Below are positions 55,356-63,642 of a DNA stretch of 64,000 nucleotides, one piece after another. Location: contig NZ_QYTV02000002.1 of NCBI RefSeq assembly GCF_003605385.1, positions 497,412 to 561,411 on the forward strand. The letters run 5' to 3'. The notes beneath the pieces were generated by a model that saw only the letters and a list, made by a program, of their open reading frames with translations, made no database searches and was not told the origin of the DNA. The position numbers and the translations under genes are program-made. Every line of letters begins with the position of its first letter. The stretch's first letter is position 1. The DNA is from Siminovitchia acidinfaciens (lineage in GTDB: Bacteria; Bacillota; Bacilli; Bacillales; Bacillaceae_C).

Positions 55356-56618
55356 TCATGTTCCTACTTTAGTTATTAATTCCTCGCCCTCTATTTTCTC
55401 AGGTGACTCATCTATAATAACTTTCCCTTTCGTTTCAGGGAGCAGCCAGACTGTGATAATTGCAAGTGTACATGAGATGATCCCAACCGTCATAATTGCG
55501 TTACCCATTCCAATCATCGCAGTAAAAACACCGATAAAAGCTGGACCAAATGCTGCAAACCCACGACCGACATTGTAAACGAATCCTTGTCCAGTAGCCC
55601 TCATTCTAGTTGGAAACAGTTCTGCTGAATATGCACCAATTCCTGCGGATTGTCCCGCTGCAAATACACCTAAAAGCAAGGCAACAAAATAAGATACGAA
55701 ACCTCCACTGACAGGGATTAAGATAAATGTGACAATTGTTACCCCAGAACCTAAGAAATAAAGTGTGAATGTAGGGCGCCTTCCCAAGATATCATGCAAA
55801 TAACCCGCCGAGATATATCCGATCATACACCCTGTAATTGTCGTCCATAAATAAGTCGTAGTTCCAATAATACTTAAATTTTGGACCTGTTTTAGATATA
55901 AAGGCAGGAAGCTAAACACGGAATAATATACCGCTTGAACTCCGAACCCTAAAACAATAGCCAGCAACGTAATCCTGATTTGCTTCCGTGAAAACAATTC
56001 TTTCATAGAATTGTTTTTCTTAACACTCTTATCCCTATTAACAGGTACTCGGTCTTTGACATTTCTTCTTATATAGAATACTGCAAGTGCTGGCAATATT
56101 CCAATAAGGAATAAATATCTCCAGGCTACTTCAGGCGGGAATAGAGAGAATACGGCAAAATAACTTAACGTTGATAATGCCCATCCAATCCCATACGCTG
56201 ATTGAAGGAAGCCCATTGTTTTTCCACGAGATTTTGAAGATGCATACTCTGCTAACAAAGCTGCTCCGACAGGCCATTCGGCTCCAAAAGCCAAACCTTC
56301 AAGAATTCTCCACATAGCCAATTGCGTGGGGTTTTGTGCAGTGGCGGTTAAAGCAGTAAAAACGGAAAAGGCCAATATTACGTACATTAATACACGCGCT
56401 CTGCCGAACCTGTCAGCCAGCATTCCTCCAAGAATCCCACCTACTGCAGAAGCTAAGAGACTGTATGTTGTGATCCAGCCTCCTTGAGCAACAGTCATGT
56501 TCATTCCTACCAAAATACCAGGTAATGCTAACGCAAACATCGTAAAGGTAAAACCATCTAATCCCCAGCCTAGACCTGACGCGATAAACGCACGCCGCGC
56601 ATCGATATTGTGCTTCAA
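55356..56618 (-). CDS. MFS transporter (copy 2)
   Basis: A 420-residue paralogue of the MFS gene that follows it, with the same N-terminal GLGWGLDGFTFTMF, GGMLADRFGRARVL and EGLAFGAEWPVGAALLAEYA segments. It starts with TTG, 7 bases after AGGAGG. About 110 bases after the amidase stop, so it is likely co-transcribed with the amidase. The pair differs mostly in the central cytoplasmic loop and the C terminus. Confidence 0.88.
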   Translation of the reverse strand: MKHNIDARRAFIASGLGWGLDGFTFTMFALALPGILVGMNMTVAQGGWITTYSLLASAVGGILGGMLADRFGRARVLMYVILAFSVFTALTATAQNPTQLAMWRILEGLAFGAEWPVGAALLAEYASSKSRGKTMGFLQSAYGIGWALSTLSYFAVFSLFPPEVAWRYLFLIGILPALAVFYIRRNVKDRVPVNRDKSVKKNNSMKELFSRKQIRITLLAIVLGFGVQAVYYSVFSFLPLYLKQVQNLSIIGTTTYLWTTITGCMIGYISAGYLHDILGRRPTFTLYFLGSGVTIVTFILIPVSGGFVSYFVALLLGVFAAGQSAGIGAYSAELFPTRMRATGQGFVYNVGRGFAAFGPAFIGVFTAMIGMGNAIMTVGIISCTLAIITVWLLPETKGKVIIDESPEKIEGEELITKVGT

Positions 56619-56729
56619 TGTAAACGCCTCCTATTAATGGCTTCCTATGGCATTATAATGAGAACCCTATAATTCAGGCTTATCATGATGTTTGAGCAAG
56701 TTTTGGTTTGTAAGCAAAATATAATTTAA

Positions 56730-58160
56730 CTACTTTGATAAGGTTCTTTCTTTGTCAATTAAAGGTTTATTATCTTGGAAAATATTTGCTTTTTCAAAAG
56801 AATAAGCTAATTTAAGGACTGTTTTCTCATCAAATGCCTTACCTATGATTTGCATTCCAACAGGCATTCCCCGGCTCAGCCCACACGGTATTGTTAAAGC
56901 AGGAAGCCCTGTCAAATTCATCGGTGCTAGAAATCTAATGACGTGTTGTAAAAAATTAACTTCCCTTCCGTTTAAATCTTGGAATTCGTTTCCTATCTTA
57001 GGTGGTATAAAAGGCATTGTGGGTGTTATTAATACATCAATCGACTCAAAAGCATTGGTAAAATCGTTGATTAATCTTTGTCTTAGTTGCTGAGCCTTTA
57101 AGTAGTCGACAGCGCTAGGCAGTTGGCCGAGTTCCAATAGAAGTCGTACATCTTCTCCAAAGTCCTGAGGGCGAAGCTTAAGATTAACATCGTGTATAGC
57201 ACTAGCTTCTGGTAAAATTGTGTTCATTTGGGTTATAGACAAATTTTTTAATTCCGGTATACTAATTGTTTTTACCTCGGCCCCCAACTCTATTAATTTA
57301 TTAATTCCATCCCGAACTGCCATTTCGATTTCAGAGTCAACATCATTCATGAAATATTCTTCATTAATTCCGATAACTACACCTTTAATATCTTCGGACA
57401 GGAAGTCAGAGTATTTTTCGGCAGGTATATTTGCTGATGCTGGATCTTTCCTATCATACCCAGCAATCGCCTCTAACAATATAGCTGCATCCCTAACTGT
57501 TTTCGTCATGGGCCCAATATGATCAAGAGACCAAGCTAACGGAAAAGAGCCATATGTACTGACCCTTCCATATGTTGGCTTGAGACCGATAATTCCACAT
57601 GCAGAGGAAGGTAGTCGAATAGACCCTCCTGTATCGGTTCCTAAAGAAGCAATTGTCATATCTGCTGCAACAGCGGCTCCGGATCCTCCGCTGGAACCTC
57701 CTGGGATTCTTTCTATATTCCATGGGTTGCGGCAAACTCCATAATGCTGATTGTTAGTGGTACCACCCCATGCATACTCATGCAAATTTAGTTTTCCGGT
57801 GAATATTACTCCAGATTCTTTTAATTTTGACACAACAGTTGCATCAAATTCCGGTATAAAATCAGAATGGATTTTCGAGCCAAGAGTCGTAACTTCACCT
57901 TTAATATATAAATTATCTTTTAGGGCCATTGGAATACCATGAAGCGCCCCTCGATAATCTCCTCTTAAAATCTCTAATTCAGCTAGCTTTGCTGATTCTA
58001 GAGCAGTATCTGCTGTAACGTTAATAAAGGCGTTCAACTTAGAATTATGAGCTTCTATTCGTTGCAAAACTGACTTTGTTATTTCAACCGGTGATACTTG
58101 TTTTTTTTGAAGCAAAGGTGCTAATTCCTCAATGGTTTTTAATGCTAATTCTTCTATCAT
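56730..58160 (-). CDS. Amidase-signature hydrolase
   Basis: A 476-residue amidase. The Ser-cisSer-Lys triad is Lys81 (GIPMALKDN), Ser156 (PGGSSGGSGAAVA) and Ser180 (GTDTGGSIRLPSS). The family includes GatA, AtzE and various amide or hydantoin-related hydrolases; it is not a GatA of the usual gatCAB operon. Its ATG overlaps by four bases (ATGA) the stop of a 59-residue gene that may encode its small partner subunit. Symporter and MFS genes on both sides suggest catabolism of an imported amide. Confidence 0.88.
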   Translation of the reverse strand: MIEELALKTIEELAPLLQKKQVSPVEITKSVLQRIEAHNSKLNAFINVTADTALESAKLAELEILRGDYRGALHGIPMALKDNLYIKGEVTTLGSKIHSDFIPEFDATVVSKLKESGVIFTGKLNLHEYAWGGTTNNQHYGVCRNPWNIERIPGGSSGGSGAAVAADMTIASLGTDTGGSIRLPSSACGIIGLKPTYGRVSTYGSFPLAWSLDHIGPMTKTVRDAAILLEAIAGYDRKDPASANIPAEKYSDFLSEDIKGVVIGINEEYFMNDVDSEIEMAVRDGINKLIELGAEVKTISIPELKNLSITQMNTILPEASAIHDVNLKLRPQDFGEDVRLLLELGQLPSAVDYLKAQQLRQRLINDFTNAFESIDVLITPTMPFIPPKIGNEFQDLNGREVNFLQHVIRFLAPMNLTGLPALTIPCGLSRGMPVGMQIIGKAFDEKTVLKLAYSFEKANIFQDNKPLIDKERTLSK

Positions 58161-58336
58161 TTTGTACCTCTTATTGGAATATGACTTAAAGCAATTTTCG
58201 ATTCACCAAGCTTTAGGATTTCAACAGTCTGATTTGATAAACTTATCTCTTCCCACTGCTTTACAAGAATGGCATGATCGTATTCAGATACCTCAATCCC
58301 TCTATACGCCAAAATATCAGTAATTAGGTCCTTCAA
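58157..58336 (-). CDS. Small GatC/AtzG-like protein coupled to amidase
   Basis: A 59-residue frame that would be missed by ORF length cut-offs. TTG at 58336 stands about 7 bases after AAGGGGG. It reads KDLITDILAYRGIEVSEYDH at the start and ends SKIALSHIPIRGTK, and overlaps the amidase ATG as ATGA. Such coupling upstream of an amidase is the arrangement of AtzG-AtzE and GatC-GatA, where the small subunit stabilises the enzyme. The family link is by context and general pattern (early helix pair, late P-x-R-G). Confidence 0.65.
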   Translation of the reverse strand: MKDLITDILAYRGIEVSEYDHAILVKQWEEISLSNQTVEILKLGESKIALSHIPIRGTK

Positions 58337-58426
58337 AGTCCATCCCCCTTATTCCACTATTAGAAATATTCATTTTATTTATAAAGTAATTATTCTTTAA
58401 GTGTTTTAGATTATATGGTCCGAGAG

Positions 58427-58561
58427 CTATACACTTTGTTTGATTTTCTTCTTTCCAAAGAACTCTTTGAACATTAAAACAAGCAATACGATATTGCTAA
58501 CGCCCAAATAAATCAATAATATCCATACTATTGAAACAAAAGTGGTTTCAGAAATTTGCAT
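58427..58561 (-). CDS. Small membrane protein after the Na+/solute symporter
   Basis: A 44-residue frame with ATG at 58561, after GTGAGG. It has one hydrophobic helix (FVSIVWILLIYLGVSNIVLL...) and a basic end (FGKKKIKQSV). It lies 31 bases after the symporter stop. Short single-helix partners next to SSS-family symporters occur in many Bacilli and are thought to assist the carrier. No other function can be inferred. Confidence 0.7.
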   Translation of the reverse strand: MQISETTFVSIVWILLIYLGVSNIVLLVLMFKEFFGKKKIKQSV

Positions 58562-58592
58562 ATAATCTAGCACCTCACAATTTTTTATTTGG

Positions 58593-60056
58593 TTATATCA
58601 CTCTAGTTTCCAATTGCTGCGGTTCTTCATTTTTAGGCCATAATAGACACCCAATTAATGGGATAACTCCTGAGATAGCATGAGTTATCCAATATCCTTG
58701 CCAGAGTGGAACAGGATTCTCTATAGCTCCGATTTCCGGTAGAAAAACAAAATATATTGAAGCTAAAATACCTATAATCATACCTAAAAATATGGCTCTA
58801 GTATTAATTCGTTTCATCAATATTGATATAACAAAAGGCCAAGTTATCGGTACAGCTAATGCTCCTATAGCATATGTGAAAAATAGGATTGAAAAATTTC
58901 CGGTACCAATAAACGTCATCAATAGGCCAAAAAATAGTACAGATACCTTTGCAAGTCTAAGTACTTGTTTATCATTATATCCTTGAAGGCTTAAGAGTTT
59001 TTTTTGAAGGGGTTTAAAGATATCGTTTACAAAAATAGTTGAACAGGCACTTAAGCAAGTACTAACTGTCGAAAATATTGAAGCTAAAAGAATAACAACA
59101 ACAAAATAAGTTACCCAGGGAGGCATAAGTTTCAGAAATACCGCAGGCATTACCTCACTTCCCTGTAAATTTAATCCCTGAGCGAGACCAATCATTCCAA
59201 TTATCCCCGCAACACAAGGTATCGGTACCCACAATAAAGTCGATCCTAAAATGAGCTTCGATTCTTCTCCTTGTTTAACAGCAAATACTTTTTGCCATAC
59301 TTCCGAATTAATAAAAGTATACATAATGTAGCCACCCCAACTAATGAGAAGCCAGCCCGTAACCGTATCTTTACTTATAATCGTTGTCGCTGTGGGAACG
59401 CCTGAAGCAGCTAAGCCTTGGTATATAGCTGAAGGACCACCTACTTTAAATATTGTTATAGGCATAATAAGAATCAATAATATCACCATGGCTACTACTT
59501 GCACTGAACCAGTGATTATTGCAGCCCTTACTCCTCCAATGGCAATATAAATTGTAATAATGGCCCCGGCTATTATTACTGTTTGCCAATGAGACATTCC
59601 AAACATTGCATTCAGTATCAATCCCACCGCCATTATATTAACAACACCAAAGAAAAACATTTGGGCAATCGCGACAAAAGTAAAAATGGCATGTCCCTTG
59701 CTCCCAATTCTTTTACCAACTATTTCAGGAAAGGTACTCGCATTTGGCATCATCTGTCTTGCCCTTTTGATTACTGGAATACCAATTACAGCTGAAATTG
59801 GTAAAATAGCTGCATAAGTCCAAAGAGCTGTAGCGCCAAACTGATATCCCCCTTCTGCAGAACCAAGTAATGTTGATGCCCATATCCAAGTTGCCATTAA
59901 TGAAGCCATAGCCATAATGTTTGAAACACTTTCCCTTGCCGTCATAAAATCATCAGAAGTCTTGGAACCTTTTTGATTGAACCATATGGCTAATGGAATC
60001 ATTACTATGGCTGAAATAATCAGAACAGCAAAGCCACCAATAGGATTTAATTGCAT
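58593..60056 (-). CDS. Sodium:solute symporter (SSS family)
   Basis: A 487-residue carrier with about 13 transmembrane segments. Signature-like regions are TARESVSNIMAMASLMATWIWA near the start and VSTCLSACSTIFVNDIFKPL in the second half. This branch includes pantothenate-, proline- and urea/purine-like carriers; the substrate is unknown. The ATG at 60056 follows GGAGGG; the open frame runs 18 codons further without a site. It leads the cluster symporter, small membrane protein, AtzG-like, amidase, MFS. Confidence 0.9.
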   Translation of the reverse strand: MQLNPIGGFAVLIISAIVMIPLAIWFNQKGSKTSDDFMTARESVSNIMAMASLMATWIWASTLLGSAEGGYQFGATALWTYAAILPISAVIGIPVIKRARQMMPNASTFPEIVGKRIGSKGHAIFTFVAIAQMFFFGVVNIMAVGLILNAMFGMSHWQTVIIAGAIITIYIAIGGVRAAIITGSVQVVAMVILLILIMPITIFKVGGPSAIYQGLAASGVPTATTIISKDTVTGWLLISWGGYIMYTFINSEVWQKVFAVKQGEESKLILGSTLLWVPIPCVAGIIGMIGLAQGLNLQGSEVMPAVFLKLMPPWVTYFVVVILLASIFSTVSTCLSACSTIFVNDIFKPLQKKLLSLQGYNDKQVLRLAKVSVLFFGLLMTFIGTGNFSILFFTYAIGALAVPITWPFVISILMKRINTRAIFLGMIIGILASIYFVFLPEIGAIENPVPLWQGYWITHAISGVIPLIGCLLWPKNEEPQQLETRVI

Positions 60057-60243
60057 ATTGAAATCCCTCCTATATTCCTCTTCTACGATACTCGTAAATT
60101 CATACCTCATTACATGGGACGTCTCTAGGACGTTCCGGAAAATTCAATTTACATCAACCAAGTAACTATTCCAACTGAAGTAAGCTCCATTTTAAAATTT
60201 TATTTACTTGTTAAATTCTTAATAATATCACCTTCAGATGAAT

Positions 60244-60267
60244 AACTAATATATGTAATTATTAGTT
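60244..60267. promoter_or_regulatory. Palindrome upstream of the symporter
   Basis: AACTAATA (60244-60251) and TATTAGTT (60260-60267) are exact inverted repeats with 8 bases between. Possible operator; no clear promoter elements around it. Confidence 0.35.
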
Positions 60268-60339
60268 TTTAAAGGTTTAAGATTTACTAGATTTTATGCC
60301 TGCATCTTCTTAATAGTCAACAACATATAGTAAGCGGTT

Positions 60340-60417
60340 TCAAAAATGTTCTTCTATAAAAGCCATCAGTTCTTGTTTGATTTCGTTAAATTCTGTCCAA
60401 AATTGTTCTTCTGTCAT
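60340..60417 (-). CDS. Possible 25-residue peptide
   Basis: GGAGGAG lies nine bases before an ATG at 60417 (minus). The frame codes MTEEQFWTEFNEIKQELMAF plus five residues, then TGA. An acidic amphipathic helix is possible. It may be a real small gene or the remaining head of a lost one. It is the only coding-like piece in the gap 60057-60561. Confidence 0.4.
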   Translation of the reverse strand: MTEEQFWTEFNEIKQELMAFIEEHF

Positions 60418-60561
60418 TTTCCACTCCTCCTATAATTATTAAAAGAATTGAAAAGGAATATTTCCATAATTGGATATTATTATAAAATTTTGCAATTGTC
60501 AACATTTTGTTTACTATTAAAATAGGTTGAATTTTCTATGTATGTAATCGCTATTTCATGG

Positions 60562-61563
60562 TTAATCTCTTTTTCCAATCGGGTTTTTATCAGCTTTGAA
60601 AGTTATATCGGCATCTTTTCGGGCTTCTTCCAAAATCTGCATGACGGACCGGCTGTGATTCAATAGTTCATAACAACGATTAATATTTTTTGTTTGAAGG
60701 ATTTTGTTGAATTCAACTACTTCATAGAACAAAATATTCTCATTGTCTTGAGCATCTAACCGGACCTCTCCTTCTCTCGTGTGCATATACACCTTACTGC
60801 AGCCATTTGGGCCATTTTCAACGTGTATATAGCCTTTCTCTCCTTGAATTAAAATAAAGCTTAATCCATGCGTATCCTTGCTTCCCATGCATTCCGCAAT
60901 CATTTCAGGGTATTCCATTACCACTACACCTGAAGTATCAATGCCGTTTGCATGTTTATTTGCGATGTAATTTACTGCTTTTGGACGGCCAAAAAGACGA
61001 GTGACGAAGTGAAGATTATAAACATTGATATCTGCCAAAGCACCTCCTGAAAATTCAGGATTGAAAACATTAGGTGTTTCACCATTAAGAAGCAATTCAT
61101 ATCTGCTCGAATACTGGCTGTAATTACATTGAACAAGTTTAATTCGACCAATCCTGTCCAGATTTTTTTTTACAAGTTTAAAATTAGGTAAATGAATGGT
61201 TGTTATTGCTTCAAACAGCATTAACCCTTTATCTATGGCATAATTTATTAAACTTTCGGCCTCTCTTAATGTTGACGTGAAGGGTTTTTCACAGATTACG
61301 TGTTTTTCGAATTGGAGTGCTTGATACGCTTGCTCATAATGCAAATTATTTGGAGAGGCAATATAAATCACATCAATTTGAGAATTAGAAAGCATAGCTT
61401 CCAAATTGGTATAAATATTGTCGACATTGTATTTTTTAGCCAATGCTCTTGCTCTACCTTCCTCGCGGGTATACATGGCTATACACTTATTTCCTTCCAC
61501 TTGCTGTAAGGCAGAAAGAAACCTGTCCACAATCCATCCTGTTCCAATGGTCGCATAATTCAT
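60562..61563 (-). CDS. Gfo/Idh/MocA-family oxidoreductase
   Basis: A 333-residue NAD(P)-dependent dehydrogenase. The dinucleotide motif is near the N terminus (ATIGTGWIVDRFL), the active-site Lys is in ICEKPFTS, and the C-terminal alpha/beta domain follows (FNPEFSGGALADINVYNLHF). Members act on sugars or inositols; the substrate is not evident. The ATG at 61563 follows GGAG; a GTG just before it overlaps the site. It lies downstream of hxlB beyond a hairpin and may be separate. Confidence 0.85.
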   Translation of the reverse strand: MNYATIGTGWIVDRFLSALQQVEGNKCIAMYTREEGRARALAKKYNVDNIYTNLEAMLSNSQIDVIYIASPNNLHYEQAYQALQFEKHVICEKPFTSTLREAESLINYAIDKGLMLFEAITTIHLPNFKLVKKNLDRIGRIKLVQCNYSQYSSRYELLLNGETPNVFNPEFSGGALADINVYNLHFVTRLFGRPKAVNYIANKHANGIDTSGVVVMEYPEMIAECMGSKDTHGLSFILIQGEKGYIHVENGPNGCSKVYMHTREGEVRLDAQDNENILFYEVVEFNKILQTKNINRCYELLNHSRSVMQILEEARKDADITFKADKNPIGKRD

Positions 61564-61649
61564 TTTACACACTCCGTTTCATTTCTCGCTCCCTACTGCT
61601 ATTTGCAACCAATTCTTATTTATCGATGATCCTGTAGGATTATTCTAAA

Positions 61650-61690
61650 TCCAATGGCCAAGGCTTTAGAAAGCACTTGGCCATTTAATT
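61650..61690 (-). terminator. Hairpin after hxlB
   Basis: AATGGCCAAG (61653-61662) pairs with CTTGGCCATT (61676-61685). The T-run after it on the minus strand is poor. Confidence 0.55.
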
Positions 61691-61710
61691 ATGATTTGAA
61701 AAAGGTACGG

Positions 61711-62268
61711 TTACTCCAAATTCGCATGCCTTCCAAACATAGTCGTAGAATCCAATCCCTTTTTATCCATGAACCTCAAAATGACTGCGTCAAAGAACAC
61801 TAAAAGGGACTGCTCGAACAACGAACCCATCGGTTGGATTGTTCTATTCTCACTCTCGGTCTCCGATTTTACTTGGGCAGGGATCTTGATTGCCACGTCA
61901 GCCAGACGCCCGATCGTCGAATCTGGAGCAATGGTAATCAGTGCAATTGTCGCTCCAATGTCTTTCGCTTTCTCGGCCATCGACACAAGGCTTTTCGTTT
62001 CGCCCGAACCAGAGCCTACAATTAAAATATCGTCTTTTTCCAAATTAGGGGTAATTGTTTCCCCGACAACATAAGCATCAATTCCCATGTGCATCATCCG
62101 CATGGCAAAAGATTTGGCCATCAATCCCGATCTACCGGCCCCTGCAACAAAGACTTTTTTAGCTTCAATGATGCGGTTGACAAGCTTTTCTGCCTCATCA
62201 TCAAGCATTAGGCTGGCGGTACGCTGCAATTCTTCAATAATTTCATTTACATATTGAGTTGTTTGCAT
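61711..62268 (-). CDS. hxlB: 6-phospho-3-hexuloisomerase
   Basis: A 185-residue SIS-domain isomerase (VFVAGAGRSGLMAKSFAMRM, PMGSLFEQSLLVFFDAVIL). It turns D-arabino-3-hexulose-6-phosphate into fructose-6-phosphate in the ribulose monophosphate pathway. Its length equals B. subtilis HxlB. The ATG at 62268 is used rather than the preceding TTG. Second gene of hxlA-hxlB. Confidence 0.95.
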   Translation of the reverse strand: MQTTQYVNEIIEELQRTASLMLDDEAEKLVNRIIEAKKVFVAGAGRSGLMAKSFAMRMMHMGIDAYVVGETITPNLEKDDILIVGSGSGETKSLVSMAEKAKDIGATIALITIAPDSTIGRLADVAIKIPAQVKSETESENRTIQPMGSLFEQSLLVFFDAVILRFMDKKGLDSTTMFGRHANLE

Positions 62269-62281
62269 CAATGTCGCCTTC

Positions 62282-62923
62282 TTATGCCAATACTTTTTCT
62301 TTGATTAGTTTTTTCATTTCAGCAGCCGCAGCCTTTTTATCTTCCTGTCCTGTAATTCCGCCGCCCACAATGACAAGATCCGGCTCAGCGTCAACCACTT
62401 GTGGAAGTGTATCCAGTATGATTCCGCCAGCGATTGCTGTTTTTGCATTTTTCACAACGTTTTTAATAACTTTGAGCTGTTCGAATGGATTTTGCCCGGC
62501 TGCCTGGCCATCGTATCCTGTGTGCACGCAGATATAGTCGACACCTAATTCGTCAATTTCTTTCGCACGCTGTTCCAAGTTTGGCACATTGATCATATCA
62601 ACAAGAATTTCTGTGCCATGCTTCTTTGCTTCTTCCACAGCACCCTTGATTGTAATATCGTCAGTTGCTCCAAGAATTGTCACAATGTCAGCGCCTGCCT
62701 GGGAAGCATTCATTACTTCATAGGCGCCCGCATCCATTACTTTCACATCAGCCAAAACTGTCATATTTGGAAAAGCATCTTTGATTTCTTTAACTGCTTT
62801 ATGCCCTTCTTTATTAATGATGGGTGTACCGATTTCCACAATATCAACATGTTCTTCTACCTCTTTTACCAATTCCTTTGCTTCCGGAATATTAACCAAG
62901 TCTAATGCCAATTGAAGTTGCAT
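62282..62923 (-). CDS. hxlA: 3-hexulose-6-phosphate synthase
   Basis: A 213-residue orotidine-decarboxylase-fold aldolase (MQLQLALDLVNIPEAKELV, VLADVKVMDAGAYEV with catalytic Asp-Lys, DMINVPNLEQRAKEIDELGV). It condenses formaldehyde with ribulose-5-phosphate. The ATG at 62923 follows AAGGAGTGG; the 17 codons before it are leader. Two HxlR-like sites and a TATAAT box precede it. Confidence 0.96.
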   Translation of the reverse strand: MQLQLALDLVNIPEAKELVKEVEEHVDIVEIGTPIINKEGHKAVKEIKDAFPNMTVLADVKVMDAGAYEVMNASQAGADIVTILGATDDITIKGAVEEAKKHGTEILVDMINVPNLEQRAKEIDELGVDYICVHTGYDGQAAGQNPFEQLKVIKNVVKNAKTAIAGGIILDTLPQVVDAEPDLVIVGGGITGQEDKKAAAAEMKKLIKEKVLA

Positions 62924-62987
62924 AAATACTCCACTCCTTAAGAATTTTTTGATAAATTTGAATCTGACTATCATTCTAGAGGAGGTT

Positions 62988-63039
62988 ATTATAAAAAAGA
63001 AGTACGCACTTTATTTTCAGATAGTTACCGTAAGTATAC
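62988..63039 (-). promoter_or_regulatory. hxlA promoter with two HxlR-like sites
   Basis: Minus strand: GTATACTTACGGTAACTA (63039-63022), then, 32 bases on, GCGTACTTC (from 63007), then TATAAT (62993-62988). The -35 is poor, as expected for an activated promoter. Confidence 0.65.
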
Positions 63040-63151
63040 CGTAAATAGGATAAACTTTGCCATACCAATGGTTTGCATTGTATAAATCCGTTGAATTTCT
63101 CATCTCATTTTCTTCTCTCTGCATTTTTCAAAAGATATTTCTACCAAAAAT

Positions 63152-63505
63152 CTAAATCTCTACTGTCGTAGTTTCACAAGTGGACTTTATATAATTCTTT
63201 CCCCATTTATACATAACTTCTAAAACTGGTAATAAAGATTGCCCATGTTCCGTCAGTGAATATTCTACTTTCGGAGGTACAACCGGGTACACCTTCCGAT
63301 GGATAATTAAATCATCCTCTAGCTCCCTCAGTTGATGGACAAGCACCCTTTGCGAAATCCCTGGCATAAGCGCTTTCAATTCATTAAATCTTTTGGTTCC
63401 TTCATTGCCAAGATGCCATAAAATCAACATTTTCCATTTCCCGCCTATTACAGCAAGCGTAAGTTCTTTCTCACAATTGAAAGATGTTTTACAAAGTCGT
63501 GCCAA
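63152..63505 (-). CDS. hxlR: HxlR transcriptional activator
   Basis: A 117-residue HxlR-type winged-helix protein ([57 protein letters not shown]). In B. subtilis HxlR switches on hxlAB in the presence of formaldehyde. The TTG at 63505, 8 bases after AAAAGGAG, is preferred to a GTG at 63526 lying before that site. It is co-directional with hxlAB and divergent from zwf. Confidence 0.94.
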   Translation of the reverse strand: MARLCKTSFNCEKELTLAVIGGKWKMLILWHLGNEGTKRFNELKALMPGISQRVLVHQLRELEDDLIIHRKVYPVVPPKVEYSLTEHGQSLLPVLEVMYKWGKNYIKSTCETTTVEI

Positions 63506-63530
63506 ATTCTTCACTCCTTTTTTCACGATA

Positions 63531-63595
63531 GTATACTTATTGTCACTATTTGAGAAAAAAGTGCATACTTACAAATACTAATTATACACGTTATA
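63531..63595 (+). promoter_or_regulatory. zwf upstream region with two HxlR-like sites
   Basis: GTATACTTATTGTCACTA (63531-63548) and GCATACTTACAAATACTA (63563-63580), 32 bases apart, repeat the hxlA arrangement in the direction of zwf. Possible -10 boxes: TACTAA at 63576 or TATACT at 63591. Confidence 0.6.
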
Positions 63596-63642
63596 CTGAG
63601 TTTAGTATAGGCAGTATAGGAAATATCAAAGGAGGGTTATAT

